Shown: in pieces, positions 49,729 through 58,160 of the stretch
Layout: each line of letters opens with the position of its first letter
Position numbering within the stretch: position 1 is the stretch's first letter
Source of the DNA: DATBGZ01 sp036557785
GTDB lineage: Bacteria > Actinomycetota > Actinomycetes > Mycobacteriales > Micromonosporaceae
DNA: 64,000 bases
Assembly (NCBI GenBank): GCA_036557785.1
Contig: DATBGZ010000016.1
Coordinates: forward strand, 4,248-68,247
Direction: 5' to 3'
The notes under the pieces: generated by a model
Told to the model about the DNA's origin: nothing
The model's database searches: none
Seen by the model: the letters and a program-made list of their open reading frames with translations, nothing else
Made by a program: the position numbers and the translations under genes

Positions 49729-49830
49729 CTACTTGCCGAGACGGCGACGCTGGACCCGGGTCTTGCGCAGCAGCTTGCGGTGCTTCTTCTTCGCCATACG
49801 CTTGCGGCGCTTCTTGACCACTGAGCCCAT
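49729..49830 (-). CDS. 30S ribosomal protein bS22 (AURKAIP1/COX24-like)
   Basis: This 33-codon gene encodes a very basic peptide starting MGSVVKKRRKRMAKKKHRK and ending RRRLGK. It matches the tiny actinobacterial ribosomal protein bS22 first seen in the mycobacterial 70S structure, near the decoding centre. The ATG at 49828-49830 has GGAGACGG upstream. It lies 33 nt before the SDR gene on the same strand. Confidence 0.95.
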   Translation of the reverse strand: MGSVVKKRRKRMAKKKHRKLLRKTRVQRRRLGK

Positions 49831-50082
49831 ACGGCCGTCTCCTCGGGTGCTGGTGCGGCACGGACGCACCGGCCGCCGTCCGGCCCGGGGGTCCGACTGT
49901 CTGTGTAGTGACCGCGATCGCTATGGCATCGCGTCCGATCCTGGACGCAAAGGGTAGCGGGCGGGCCTACCGGCATGCCGCACGGCGTCCCTCGTGGTCG
50001 GGGTACAGCGTAGCCCCCCGGAACCGTCGTTCATAACCGAGGGACACCCGGGCGCGGTACGGCGCCCGGGTGCCCTGGCGTT

Positions 50083-50295
50083 TCACGCGGACTCGGCGAA
50101 GGCGTCGCGCAGGTACTCGTGTACGGCGTGCTCGGGCACCCGGAACGAGCGGCCGACCCGTACGGCCGAGAGCTCTCCGGTGTGCACCAGCCGGTACACG
50201 GTCATCTTCGACACCCGCATGAGCGTCGCGACCTCAGCGACGGTCAGGAACTTCACCTCTGACAGCCTGCCCGCGGACTGCGGTGATCCAGCCAT
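50083..50295 (-). CDS. small MerR/excisionase-type helix-turn-helix protein
   Basis: This 70-residue DNA-binding protein has the winged-helix core FLTVAEVATLMRVSKMTVYRLVHTGELSAVRVGRSFRVPEHAV, typical of excisionase-family proteins of the BldC type. In S. coelicolor a very similar protein is encoded near bldN and bS22 (around SCO3328). It lacks a ligand domain and may bind DNA cooperatively. The ATG at 50295 is chosen, with a weak ribosome site; a GTG at codon 14 is an alternative. Confidence 0.9.
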   Translation of the reverse strand: MAGSPQSAGRLSEVKFLTVAEVATLMRVSKMTVYRLVHTGELSAVRVGRSFRVPEHAVHEYLRDAFAESA

Positions 50296-50443
50296 GGCTC
50301 ACGCATCCCATCCCCCCGGGCGCCCCGCGTGCCCACCCCCCACGACTCCGGAGTGGTCGCGACGCGCCTGTTACCCGGCAACGGTACCGGTACCCGAGTG
50401 ACCCTCGCGCCGCCTTGCCGCTATTCGCGCGAACCTGCCGGGA

Positions 50444-51799
50444 TCAGGCGTCCCGGATGAACGAGGCGCAGTCGGCGCTGACCGTCTTCCAGCTCTTCCC
50501 GAATACGGCCTGGGCGGCGTCGTCGAGCGAGGTGCCCTCATGCACCACGGCGCCGAAGAAGTCGAGCATCGCGTTCTGGCCATACAGGTCGGCCATGCGC
50601 CGCACCGCGAGGAACGCGACGCCGTAGCGGGCGGCTGCCTCGTCGAGGCTCGCGTCGTCGCTGGGTCGGTCGACGGCGGGGTCACCGTCCCACGACTTGC
50701 GGACGAACGTGCGCGTCGGGGCCATCGCGTCGTACTTGCTCACCGGCTTGCCGATCATCGTGGCGTACTCGGCGATGCCCTCCTCGAGCCACCACGTCGC
50801 CTCGCTGCGTCCGGCGTCCTTGCCCGCGAAGGTCGCGACGTGGGTCAGCTCATGCACCAACGTCTCTGTCGGATCGTGCACCGTGCTGTTGATGACCACC
50901 TCGTTGTCGGTCCGGTTGATGTAGACCCCGGCGGACCACTCCGGCTTCGAGAACCCGTACCAGCTCGACCAGTCGGAGCCGCCCGCGAGGAAGATCACGT
51001 ACCGGCTCGGCGGGCCGTACCAGTGCGCGAGCGTGTCGGCGACAGCCGCGGCCTTCTCGGCCGCCTTGAGCGTGTCGGCGAGGCGGTACTTCAGGTATGG
51101 CGAACTCGCCACGACCGTGCGCTTGCCGGTCGCCACGGCGAGCTCGCCGGTCTCCCAGGGGCGTGGCCCGGCCTGGTCCTCTGCCGACTCGTCGACGTCC
51201 GTGAGCAGCAGCTGCTCGCCGTCCATGCGCCAGTCGGTGCCGATGACCAGCGAGTTCAGGCGGCACGTCGAGTCGCCGAAGCAGTAGTTGACCCGGATGT
51301 CGGCGTGCCAGGACAGCTCGCCCGTCACGTCCGGCCGGCCGCGGACCTCCTGCGTCCACTGACCGACACCCATCTCTCGCAGCACCTCGAAGCGGTGCCG
51401 CAGCTCGGTCCGCAGGCTCGAGTCGTCCGGGTCGACCGGAGCCAGGTACGCCTTCTCGTCGCCCTTGACCAGGGCGGCCGCCTGCCAGCCCACCTCCTCG
51501 TCGACGGCCCGCCGGGCCCAGGTGTTCCAGTCGCTCGCGGGCGCGTCGGCCGCCGGCGGGGTATCCAGTTGCCCGGCGGCATGGAACGAGGCGCTCGGGT
51601 CCGCCGCTCGTGGTACCACCGCCGTGACGAGGCCGGCACAGAGGCTCGCGACAACCACGACGGCACTGACCGCGACCAGGGCCCAGCCACCCGCGCTGTG
51701 CCGCACGGCCGGCCTGGCGGCGGGCCAGGGCAGCGGCGCGGGCCCGGATCCGGCCACGGGAGCGTACGGCGGCGGCTGGGGCTCCGGGGCGCCTACCAT
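50444..51799 (-). CDS. membrane-anchored gluzincin-like metalloprotease
   Basis: The 451-residue product has a Pro-rich cytoplasmic N-terminus, one membrane span (about 37-62) and an extracytoplasmic region. Near the C-terminus is HELTH (residues 316-320) followed by EEGIAEY (339-345), the gluzincin pattern HExxH...ExxAEY of the Peptidase_MA families. Two Cys at about 173 and 179 may pair. The substrate is unknown. It forms its own unit; the divergent or upstream neighbour is proline dehydrogenase on the same strand. Confidence 0.82.
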   Translation of the reverse strand: MVGAPEPQPPPYAPVAGSGPAPLPWPAARPAVRHSAGGWALVAVSAVVVVASLCAGLVTAVVPRAADPSASFHAAGQLDTPPAADAPASDWNTWARRAVDEEVGWQAAALVKGDEKAYLAPVDPDDSSLRTELRHRFEVLREMGVGQWTQEVRGRPDVTGELSWHADIRVNYCFGDSTCRLNSLVIGTDWRMDGEQLLLTDVDESAEDQAGPRPWETGELAVATGKRTVVASSPYLKYRLADTLKAAEKAAAVADTLAHWYGPPSRYVIFLAGGSDWSSWYGFSKPEWSAGVYINRTDNEVVINSTVHDPTETLVHELTHVATFAGKDAGRSEATWWLEEGIAEYATMIGKPVSKYDAMAPTRTFVRKSWDGDPAVDRPSDDASLDEAAARYGVAFLAVRRMADLYGQNAMLDFFGAVVHEGTSLDDAAQAVFGKSWKTVSADCASFIRDA

Positions 51800-51905
51800 C
51801 TACCACCATCACTATCGCCGGGCGCGGCGTCACCGCGGGGGACTTTGCTACGGACAGGACGGGAACTCTAGCCCACGGGCGTCACGGCGCGGCCGCGACG
51901 CGTGG

Positions 51906-52850
51906 TCAGTCACGGGAGGTCAGTGCTCGGGCAAAGAACGCGACGTTCGCGGGTCGCTCGGCCAGCCGGCGCATGAGGTAGCCGTACCACTGCGTGCCGT
52001 ACGGGAGGTAGACCCGCACGGTGTACCCGGCCTCGCCGAGCCTGCGCTGCTCGGCGGGGCGTACCCCGTAGAGCATCTGGAACTCGAACGTCTCCGGGGA
52101 GCGCTCGAACCACTTCGCCCGGTCCTCGGCGATCGCCACCAGGCGCGGGTCATGGGTGGCGAGCATCGGATACCCCTCGCCCGACATGAGGATGTTCAGA
52201 CACCGGACGTACGACTTGTCGATGTCGAGCCGGTTGGAGTAGGCGACCGACTCGGGCTCGGCGTAGGCGCCCTTGCACAGCCGAACCCGCGACCCGGGCC
52301 CGGCCAGTTCCCGGCAGTCGCTCTCGGTGCGCCGCAGGTACGCCTGCAGGACCGCGCCGGTCTCCGGAAAGTCCGCGCGCAACCGGGTCAGGATCTCCAG
52401 CGTCGAATCGGTCGTCGCGTGGTCCTCCATGTCGAGCGTCATCGTGGTCCCGGCCTTCGCCGCGGCCGCGCAGATGGCTCGGGCGTGCTCGTAGGCGAGC
52501 TTCTCGTCGACCCGCTGGCCCAGCGCGGAGAGCTTCACGCTGACCTCGGCCATGCTCGGCGCTCCGGGCTCGGCCGCGGGCGTGAGCCCCGCGTCGGCGA
52601 GCGCGCCCAGGAGGTGCAGGTACTCATCCCGGGTGGCATCGGCCTGCTCGCGCGTGCGGGTGTCCTCGCCAAGGTAGTCGAAGGTGACCGCGAGGCCCTC
52701 CGCCACCAGGTCCTGCCCGGCCCGAAGAGCGTCGTCGATGGACGTGCCGGCGACGAAGCGCCGTACGACGTTGCGGGTCACCGGCGCGGTCCCGACGAGC
52801 CGCTCGATGCGGGGTGAGCGGGCGGCCGCCAGGATGACGGATCGAAGCAT
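51906..52850 (-). CDS. proline dehydrogenase
   Basis: The 314-residue monofunctional FAD enzyme oxidises proline to pyrroline-5-carboxylate. Family features are VTFDYLGEDTRTREQADA, SVKLSALGQ, DMEDHATTDSTLE, QAYLRRTESDCREL, RLCKGAYAEPESVAY and the C-terminal YGTQWYGYLMRRLAERP. The ATG at 52848-52850 is used. The usual partner, P5C dehydrogenase, is not adjacent, so the pathway is split. Confidence 0.95.
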   Translation of the reverse strand: MLRSVILAAARSPRIERLVGTAPVTRNVVRRFVAGTSIDDALRAGQDLVAEGLAVTFDYLGEDTRTREQADATRDEYLHLLGALADAGLTPAAEPGAPSMAEVSVKLSALGQRVDEKLAYEHARAICAAAAKAGTTMTLDMEDHATTDSTLEILTRLRADFPETGAVLQAYLRRTESDCRELAGPGSRVRLCKGAYAEPESVAYSNRLDIDKSYVRCLNILMSGEGYPMLATHDPRLVAIAEDRAKWFERSPETFEFQMLYGVRPAEQRRLGEAGYTVRVYLPYGTQWYGYLMRRLAERPANVAFFARALTSRD

Positions 52851-52911
52851 GAGACCGACAGTAGTCCCGCTCCCGCTCGCCCGGCCCACGGCAGGCCGCT
52901 ACGGTGGAGCC

Positions 52912-53550
52912 GTGAACTTCGACGAGTACGCGCGCACGGCCGTCGATCTTGCCAATGCCCAGATCGAGACCATGGAGCAGGCGCGTGGCTTCTACGGCGT
53001 GGGCAGTTGGCGGGCCGCCGAGGTGACCGAGAAGGACCTGGCGGTGCTGCGCCGGGGGGCGCGACGCCTGCGCGAGGTGTTCGAGTACGGCTCGGCCGGC
53101 CGGGACGCGGAGGCGGTCCACGCGCTTAACACGCTCCTCGAGGCACACCCGGTGCAGCCGCGGATCTCGTTCCACAGCGGCAACGACTGGCATATGCACG
53201 TGACCAGCCGCGGGGCATCAGTGGCGGCCGAGCACATGGCCGGCGCCGTGTGGGGCCTCGCAGTCTGGCTCTGCGAGTTCGGCAGCAACCGGTTCGGCGT
53301 GTGTGCCGATGAGCGCTGCGGCAACGTCTACCTCGACACGTCGTCGAACTGCTGCCGGCGTTTCTGCTCGGAGCGGTGCGCCACCCGATCGCACGTCGCG
53401 GCGCACCGGGCGCGCAAGCGGGCCGTGCTCGGCGAGGCCGGGGGCGAAGAGGCCACCGCGGAGACGACCGAGCGGGTCGCCCCGGGCACTGCTCCGGTCG
53501 CTGGAGCGGAGGCCGGCCCGGGTAGCCGTCCGCTCGTCCCGGCCCTGTAG
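52912..53550 (+). CDS. CGNR-type zinc finger protein (ABATE-like domain)
   Basis: The 212-residue product has an N-terminal helical stress-type domain (VNFDEYARTAVDLAN...) and a C-terminal treble-clef-like Cys cluster: FGVCADERCGNVYLD, NCCRRFCSERCATRSHVAAHRARKR. The family hallmark CGNR reads CATR here, but the surrounding pattern is kept. Such proteins are presumed DNA-binding regulators. The tail of about 45 residues is Ala/Gly/Glu-rich. The GTG at 52912 has GGTGGAG upstream. It is divergent from proline dehydrogenase with a 61-nt gap. Confidence 0.85.
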   Translation: MNFDEYARTAVDLANAQIETMEQARGFYGVGSWRAAEVTEKDLAVLRRGARRLREVFEYGSAGRDAEAVHALNTLLEAHPVQPRISFHSGNDWHMHVTSRGASVAAEHMAGAVWGLAVWLCEFGSNRFGVCADERCGNVYLDTSSNCCRRFCSERCATRSHVAAHRARKRAVLGEAGGEEATAETTERVAPGTAPVAGAEAGPGSRPLVPAL

Positions 53551-53565
53551 CCGTACCCGGCACGC

Positions 53566-54405
53566 TCAAGCCGTACGGGCGGGCCTCGCGTGCTGGGCCA
53601 GGTGCTCGCGCGCGAAGGCCAGCGCCTCGGCGAGGTCGTCCGCGCGCGCACGCCGGGAGCGGGCCTTGCGGGTGGAGACCTCGACCGCGACCGAGCCGGT
53701 GAACCCGCGATCGCGCAGCGAGGCGAGCAGCGGACCACACGGCTGGCTGCCGCGGCCGGGCACGAGATGCTCGTCGCGCCCCTCGCCGGTGCCATCGCCG
53801 AGGTGCACATGGCGCAGCGCGCTGCCCATCGCGTCGGCCATGGCGATCGCGTCGGTACGCGCGGCGGCGCAGTGCGACAGATCCAGGGTGTACGCGTCGA
53901 AGCCGAAGCGACTCGGGTTCCAGCCGGGCAGGTACGGCACGAACTCACGTCCGCGCACCCGGACCGGATACATGTTCTCCACCGCGAAGTCGATGTCGGG
54001 GTGGCGCTTGTGCAACTTGCTCAGGCCGGCGCCGAAACCGGTGGCGTACTCGCGTTGCCAGGCGAACGGGGGATGGACGACCACGGTCGAGGCGCCCAAC
54101 TGAGTGGCCAACGCGGCTGAGCGGCGCAGCTTCTCCCACGGCTCGGTGCCCCACACCCGCAGCGTGATGAGCAGGCACGGCGCGTGCACCGAGCGGACCG
54201 GCATGGCGTAGTGCTCGGAGAGAACCTTCAACGCGGCGGCGTCCTGGCTGACCGGGTCGGTCCAGACCATGACCTCGACACCGTCGTAACCGAGGGCCGC
54301 CGCCATCTCGAACGCGGCGGCAGTGGGTTCGGGGAACACCGATGACGTGGAGAGCACCACGGGGGTGTGCCGGCTGGGCGGGTCGCTCGGGTGCGGGGAG
54401 GCCAC
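53566..54405 (-). CDS. sugar phosphate isomerase/epimerase-like TIM-barrel protein
   Basis: The 279-residue product is an AP_endonuc_2-like barrel (LGYDGVEVMVW, SVHAPCLLITLRVWG, VVVHPPFAWQ, FAVENMYPVR, DLSHCAA, RHVHLGDG, SVAVEVSTRKA). The His, Glu and Asp residues in these strands could bind a divalent metal. The substrate is unknown. The GTG at 54403-54405 is used. It is 35 nt downstream of the Ppx/GppA gene on the same strand, and the two occur together in many actinobacteria. Confidence 0.85.
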   Translation of the reverse strand: MASPHPSDPPSRHTPVVLSTSSVFPEPTAAAFEMAAALGYDGVEVMVWTDPVSQDAAALKVLSEHYAMPVRSVHAPCLLITLRVWGTEPWEKLRRSAALATQLGASTVVVHPPFAWQREYATGFGAGLSKLHKRHPDIDFAVENMYPVRVRGREFVPYLPGWNPSRFGFDAYTLDLSHCAAARTDAIAMADAMGSALRHVHLGDGTGEGRDEHLVPGRGSQPCGPLLASLRDRGFTGSVAVEVSTRKARSRRARADDLAEALAFAREHLAQHARPARTA

Positions 54406-54440
54406 CGTCTCAGGGTAGCCCCGGTGCCGGGGCGCGCCGG

Positions 54441-55388
54441 TCAGGCTGACGCGACGGCGTCCAGGCGGCGCAGAATCACGCCCTCCCGCAGCGCCCACGG
54501 GCAGATGTCGACCTGCTCCAGGCCGAGCGCCCGCATCGCCTCCTCGGCCACGATCGCGCCGGCGAGCAACTGGTGTGCACGCTGGGGGCTGACCCCGTCC
54601 ATCTCCGCCAGCGCCGCCGAGGGCATGCGCTGGATGAACCCCAGGACCTGATGCAGGCCCGTGCGGGTCAGCGACCGTGGCGCGCGGAAACCGTCCGCGG
54701 AGGGCGCGGCGCCGGCGAGTCGGGCGAGGGTGCGGAACGTCTTGGACGTGGCGGCCGCCCGGTCCCATTCGCCGACCGGTATCCCGTCCCGATTGCCGGT
54801 CGCGTCCGTCACCGGCTCCAGGTGCCGCGCCACGTGCTCGCGCAGGTCGTCCACCTCGACGGCGGGCGGCGGGTCGGCGGAGAAGCGCTCCCGGGACAGC
54901 CGCCCCGCGCCGAGCGGCAGGGAGAGCGCGACGCCCGGCTCCTCATCGACGCCGGTCGCGATCTCGAGCGAGCCACCACCGATGTCGAGCACGAGCAGCC
55001 TGCCGGCCGACCAGCCAAACCATCGACGTACGGCGAGAAAGGTCAACCGTGCCTCCCAGCCGCCGGAGAGTACCTGCAGGTCGACGCCGGTCTCCTCACG
55101 TATCCGGGACAGCACCGCGCCGGAGTTGGTCGCGTCGCGGACCGCCGAGGTCGCGAACGCGACCATGTCGTCGACCTCATGCTGGGTCGCCGCCGCGCGG
55201 GCCGAAGCGACCGCCTTCACCAGGTCGTCGGCCGCGTCGGCGTCGAGCGTGCCGTCGCGACCGATGCGCTCGCTGAGCCGCAGCACGCTCTTCTCGGAAT
55301 AGGCCGGCCACGGGTGCGCGCCGCGGTGGGCATCCACCACGAGCAGATGGACTGTGTTCGATCCCACGTCCAGCACGCCGAGCCTCAT
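54441..55388 (-). CDS. Ppx/GppA family phosphatase
   Basis: The 315-residue product starts MRLGVLDVGSNTVHLLVVDA, the phosphate-1 loop, and has LDIGGGSLEIATG as phosphate-2, typical of exopolyphosphatase/pppGpp phosphatases. It is the short form with only the two ASKHA domains, like Mycobacterium Rv0496. It probably hydrolyses short polyphosphate and may link to the phosphate-control genes 2 kb away. The ATG at 55386-55388 is used. Confidence 0.93.
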   Translation of the reverse strand: MRLGVLDVGSNTVHLLVVDAHRGAHPWPAYSEKSVLRLSERIGRDGTLDADAADDLVKAVASARAAATQHEVDDMVAFATSAVRDATNSGAVLSRIREETGVDLQVLSGGWEARLTFLAVRRWFGWSAGRLLVLDIGGGSLEIATGVDEEPGVALSLPLGAGRLSRERFSADPPPAVEVDDLREHVARHLEPVTDATGNRDGIPVGEWDRAAATSKTFRTLARLAGAAPSADGFRAPRSLTRTGLHQVLGFIQRMPSAALAEMDGVSPQRAHQLLAGAIVAEEAMRALGLEQVDICPWALREGVILRRLDAVASA

Positions 55389-55480
55389 GAGGGCCAGCGT
55401 ATGCCCGTTGCGCGGGTATCCGTGGCAGGGCAGCGTCGCGCCGTGGCATCGGCGACCTGCGCGAGCGTTACCCTTGCGCG

Positions 55481-56365
55481 ATGAGCAGTCGCCCCCGTGC
55501 ACTTCACCGCAGCGAGGTGCCGGCGCGCCTCACTCTCGACCCGGACAGCTCGGACGGCCCAGCGCGCGCGGGGGACGGCAGCCCACGCAGCCGGGAGGTG
55601 GGGCTGGACTTCCCCCGGGAGTGGCTGGAGTTCACCGATCCCGCCAACCCCGACCACCTCATCCGTGCGGATATGACGTGGCTGCTGTCGCGGTGGACAT
55701 GCATCTTCGGGCGTGGATGCCATGGCATCGTCGAGGGTCGAGGAGTCGACGGGTGCTGCTCGCACGGCGCGTTCTTCACCGACAGCGATGACGAGAAGCG
55801 ACTGCGCGCCGCGGTGAAGTTGCTGACTCCACAGACGTGGCAACACTTCCGGCGCGGGTTCGCCAACTACACGGAGATGGACACGGTCGACGGCACGACT
55901 CCGGCGCGTCGCACCGCCACCCGTCCGGACGGCCCGTGCGTCTTCCTCAACGACCCGGACTTCCCCGGTGGCTACGGGTGCGCGCTGCACGCGCAGGCCC
56001 TGCGCGATGGCCGGCATCCGCTGGAGTACAAGCCCGATGTCTGCTGGCAACTACCGATCCGTCGCGACCAGGAGTGGACGAAGCGGGTCGACGGATCGAA
56101 GATCCTGCTGACCGTGCTCGCCGAGTTCGACCGGCGCGGCTGGGGCGAGGGGGGCCACGACCTGCACTGGTGGTGCACCTCGTCGCCCGAGGCTCACGTG
56201 GGTGGGGAACCGATGTACCGGTCCTATGGGCCGGAGCTGACCGCCCTCATCGGGGAGAAGGCGTACGACAAGCTGGCGCAGCTCTGTGATGCGCGCGAGC
56301 GCTCCGGCCTCGTCGCCGTCCACCCCGCGACGACGGCCGCCGCGCGCACGGCCGGTCAGCGCTAG
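55481..56365 (+). CDS. Cys-rich conserved protein, possible metal-binding (YkgJ/DUF3109-like)
   Basis: The 294-residue cytoplasmic protein has spaced Cys groups: CIFGRGCHG, GCCSHGAFF, GPCVFLND, GYGCALHAQAL, DVCWQLP and HWWCTSS. The pattern resembles YkgJ/DUF3109 proteins that are thought to chelate zinc or an iron-sulphur centre. I am not sure of the family. The ATG at 55481 is preceded by a weak ribosome site. It starts 92 nt from the divergent Ppx/GppA gene, and its last 4 nt overlap the convergent C39-like gene. Confidence 0.7.
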   Translation: MSSRPRALHRSEVPARLTLDPDSSDGPARAGDGSPRSREVGLDFPREWLEFTDPANPDHLIRADMTWLLSRWTCIFGRGCHGIVEGRGVDGCCSHGAFFTDSDDEKRLRAAVKLLTPQTWQHFRRGFANYTEMDTVDGTTPARRTATRPDGPCVFLNDPDFPGGYGCALHAQALRDGRHPLEYKPDVCWQLPIRRDQEWTKRVDGSKILLTVLAEFDRRGWGEGGHDLHWWCTSSPEAHVGGEPMYRSYGPELTALIGEKAYDKLAQLCDARERSGLVAVHPATTAAARTAGQR

Positions 56366-57114
56366 GCGGCGTAGCCCTTGGTGGCGATCCAGTCCGCCAT
56401 GACGGCGACAGGAACCTGGTACTCGTTGCTACCGATCCGGTCCGCGGGGTCGGTGACCGTGACCAACCCGCCCGAGTCGGTGTACCCGGTGATCGATACG
56501 TAGTGCCCGCCGTTGTACGAGTGCATCGCCCCGGCCGTGTCGAAGATCGTGCCCTTGATGTTCGCCACCACGACATCGCCCGCGCTGATCGTCGAGACAA
56601 CGTCGCTACGCAACTTCTTGACCTGGGCCGTCGTCGCCGATCGCTCCGGGATCTGCACCGACGCGTAGCGCCCGTCGCCGTAGTAGCCGTTGAGCACCCG
56701 GGTGACATCGAGGATCGAGTTGGTGCCGTGGCGCGTCGTGCCCAGGCCATAGGCGATCGTGTCGAAGGTCGGCAGGATGCCGTGCGCCGAGAGCGCGATG
56801 CGCGTCGCCGCCGGCCCGCAGTACCAGCCGTTGGGCTGAAGCGCGCCGACATAGTTGGCGACCCGCCCGGTCGGGGCGACGGCGGCCACGACAGCCGCCA
56901 CGGGTACAGCCTGGTCCGCCGACCCTACGGCCGCCCCGAGGTCGGCCGGCGTGAGCGGGTCGGCTGGCGCACTCACCGGGCCTGGCGCCGCGGGTCCCGC
57001 GGCCAGCGCCGGACCGGCGATCGCGGTGAGGCCGAGCGTCGCGCCGAGCGCGGCGACGCCGACGGCGACGCGACGACGGTTCGCACTGATCGTGGGCAGC
57101 CAGGCGTACCTCAC
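56362..57114 (-). CDS. secreted C39-like cysteine peptidase family protein
   Basis: The 250-residue product has a signal peptide (basic start, hydrophobic core, cleavage after about AGPALAA). The C39-like catalytic domain has Cys in WYCGPAATRIALSAHG, His in NGGHYVSITGY and Asp in VTDPADR. It lacks any ABC transporter partner, so it is not a bacteriocin processing exporter. The GTG start has AAGGAG 5 nt upstream. Upstream lies a pair of 9-bp tandem repeats (57163-57180). Confidence 0.85.
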   Translation of the reverse strand: MRYAWLPTISANRRRVAVGVAALGATLGLTAIAGPALAAGPAAPGPVSAPADPLTPADLGAAVGSADQAVPVAAVVAAVAPTGRVANYVGALQPNGWYCGPAATRIALSAHGILPTFDTIAYGLGTTRHGTNSILDVTRVLNGYYGDGRYASVQIPERSATTAQVKKLRSDVVSTISAGDVVVANIKGTIFDTAGAMHSYNGGHYVSITGYTDSGGLVTVTDPADRIGSNEYQVPVAVMADWIATKGYAA

Positions 57115-57162
57115 GGCGGCTCCTTACCGGTTGGGGACGAGAAGGAGTCGCTATCGTAAAGC

Positions 57163-57180
57163 ACTATTCGGACTATTCAG
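57163..57180. repeat. tandem 9-bp repeats upstream of the secreted C39-like gene
   Basis: ACTATTCGG and ACTATTCAG follow each other directly about 50 nt upstream of the GTG start, in an AT-richer stretch than its surroundings. They could be a regulator site overlapping the promoter. An 8-bp inverted repeat, GTAGTCGC...GCGACTAC (57244-57289), nearer phoU may mark the phoU transcript end. Confidence 0.4.
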
Positions 57181-57306
57181 GAAGTGTCGGTTTTCACATA
57201 ATGCGCGAGCTGAATGCGCTTTGCGAAGCTCCGAATACGGAATGTAGTCGCGCGATTCCGAATTCCCGGCTCCGTATCCAGGCGACTACGGTGCGTGTCG
57301 GCAGAG

Positions 57307-57951
57307 TCAGACGAGCTGCTCGCCCGTGACGAAGAAGTACATGTGGTGGCCAGCGTTGACAGCGTGGTCGGCGTAGCGCTCGTAGAAGCGGCCGAGCAGC
57401 GCGCCGTCGACGGCCGCCTCGACACCGTGGCGCCACGCCGCCCCGAGGAGCACGACGAACAGGCCCTTGTGCAGCTCGTCCATCGCGTCGTCCTCGATCT
57501 CCAACTCGGCGGCGCGGGGAGCGTCGGGCCGGGCCAGAACCTTGCTGATCTTCGCCGCGATGCGGTCCGCGACGGCAGCCATATCGCGGAAGATGGCGAC
57601 CAACTCGTCGGGCACGGCGCGAACCGGATGGCGACGCAGCGCGGTCTTCGCCACATGCTTGGCGAGGTCGCCCATGCGCTCGATGTCCCAGGCCGTATGC
57701 AGCGCGGTCACCACGAGCCGAAGGTCGGAGGCGACCGGGGCCTGCAGGGCCAGCAGCCCGTACACCTTGTCCTCGACCCGCCGGTGCAGGTCGTTGACGA
57801 CCGTGTCGCCGGCGACGACACCCTCCGCGACACCGGCATCGGCATCGAGCAGGGCCTTGGTGGCGCGCCTCATCGCGTCGCGCACCTCGTCGGCCATGGC
57901 CACGAGCAGATCTCTGACCTCGGCCAACTCGGCCTGAAACTCCTCGCGCAT
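57307..57951 (-). CDS. phoU: phosphate transport system regulator PhoU
   Basis: PhoU links the Pst transporter to the sensor kinase and represses the phosphate regulon in high phosphate. The 214-residue product has two PhoU three-helix bundles, with the conserved DLRLVVTALHTAWDIERMGDLA and ERYADHAVNAGHHMYF metal-binding segments. The ATG at 57949-57951 has GGAGGAGAAG upstream. It is divergent from senX3-regX3 with a PHO-box-like array between them. Confidence 0.97.
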   Translation of the reverse strand: MREEFQAELAEVRDLLVAMADEVRDAMRRATKALLDADAGVAEGVVAGDTVVNDLHRRVEDKVYGLLALQAPVASDLRLVVTALHTAWDIERMGDLAKHVAKTALRRHPVRAVPDELVAIFRDMAAVADRIAAKISKVLARPDAPRAAELEIEDDAMDELHKGLFVVLLGAAWRHGVEAAVDGALLGRFYERYADHAVNAGHHMYFFVTGEQLV

Positions 57952-57987
57952 CGCTTCTCCTCCGCCTGTCCCGGGCACGTTCGACCG

Positions 57988-58053
57988 ACCGTAGGTGGCG
58001 GCCGCTCGGCCACGGTGGAGCAGGGGTGAACGCCGAGCGCCGGATGGGTGAAC
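57988..58053 (-). promoter_or_regulatory. PHO-box-like direct repeats and candidate phoU promoter
   Basis: On the minus strand GTTCACC occurs exactly at 58047-58053 and 58025-58031, 22 nt (two 11-nt units) apart. A third, 5-of-7 unit lies 11 nt further at 58014-58020. Streptomyces PhoP boxes are 11-nt direct repeats of GTTCACC. A TACGGT -10 candidate (57988-57993) lies at the right distance for the array to cover the -35 of phoU. RegX3 binding here is inference. Confidence 0.65.
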
Positions 58054-58160
58054 TTTCCCCCACAAGATCCGGGTCTGCCTGCCGTGATCGGGTGGCACGC
58101 TTATTGTGCCGCCTACCATCGGCGGCGGTAGCGGTCAGGCGCCGGCGTGGGGAGGTGGCG

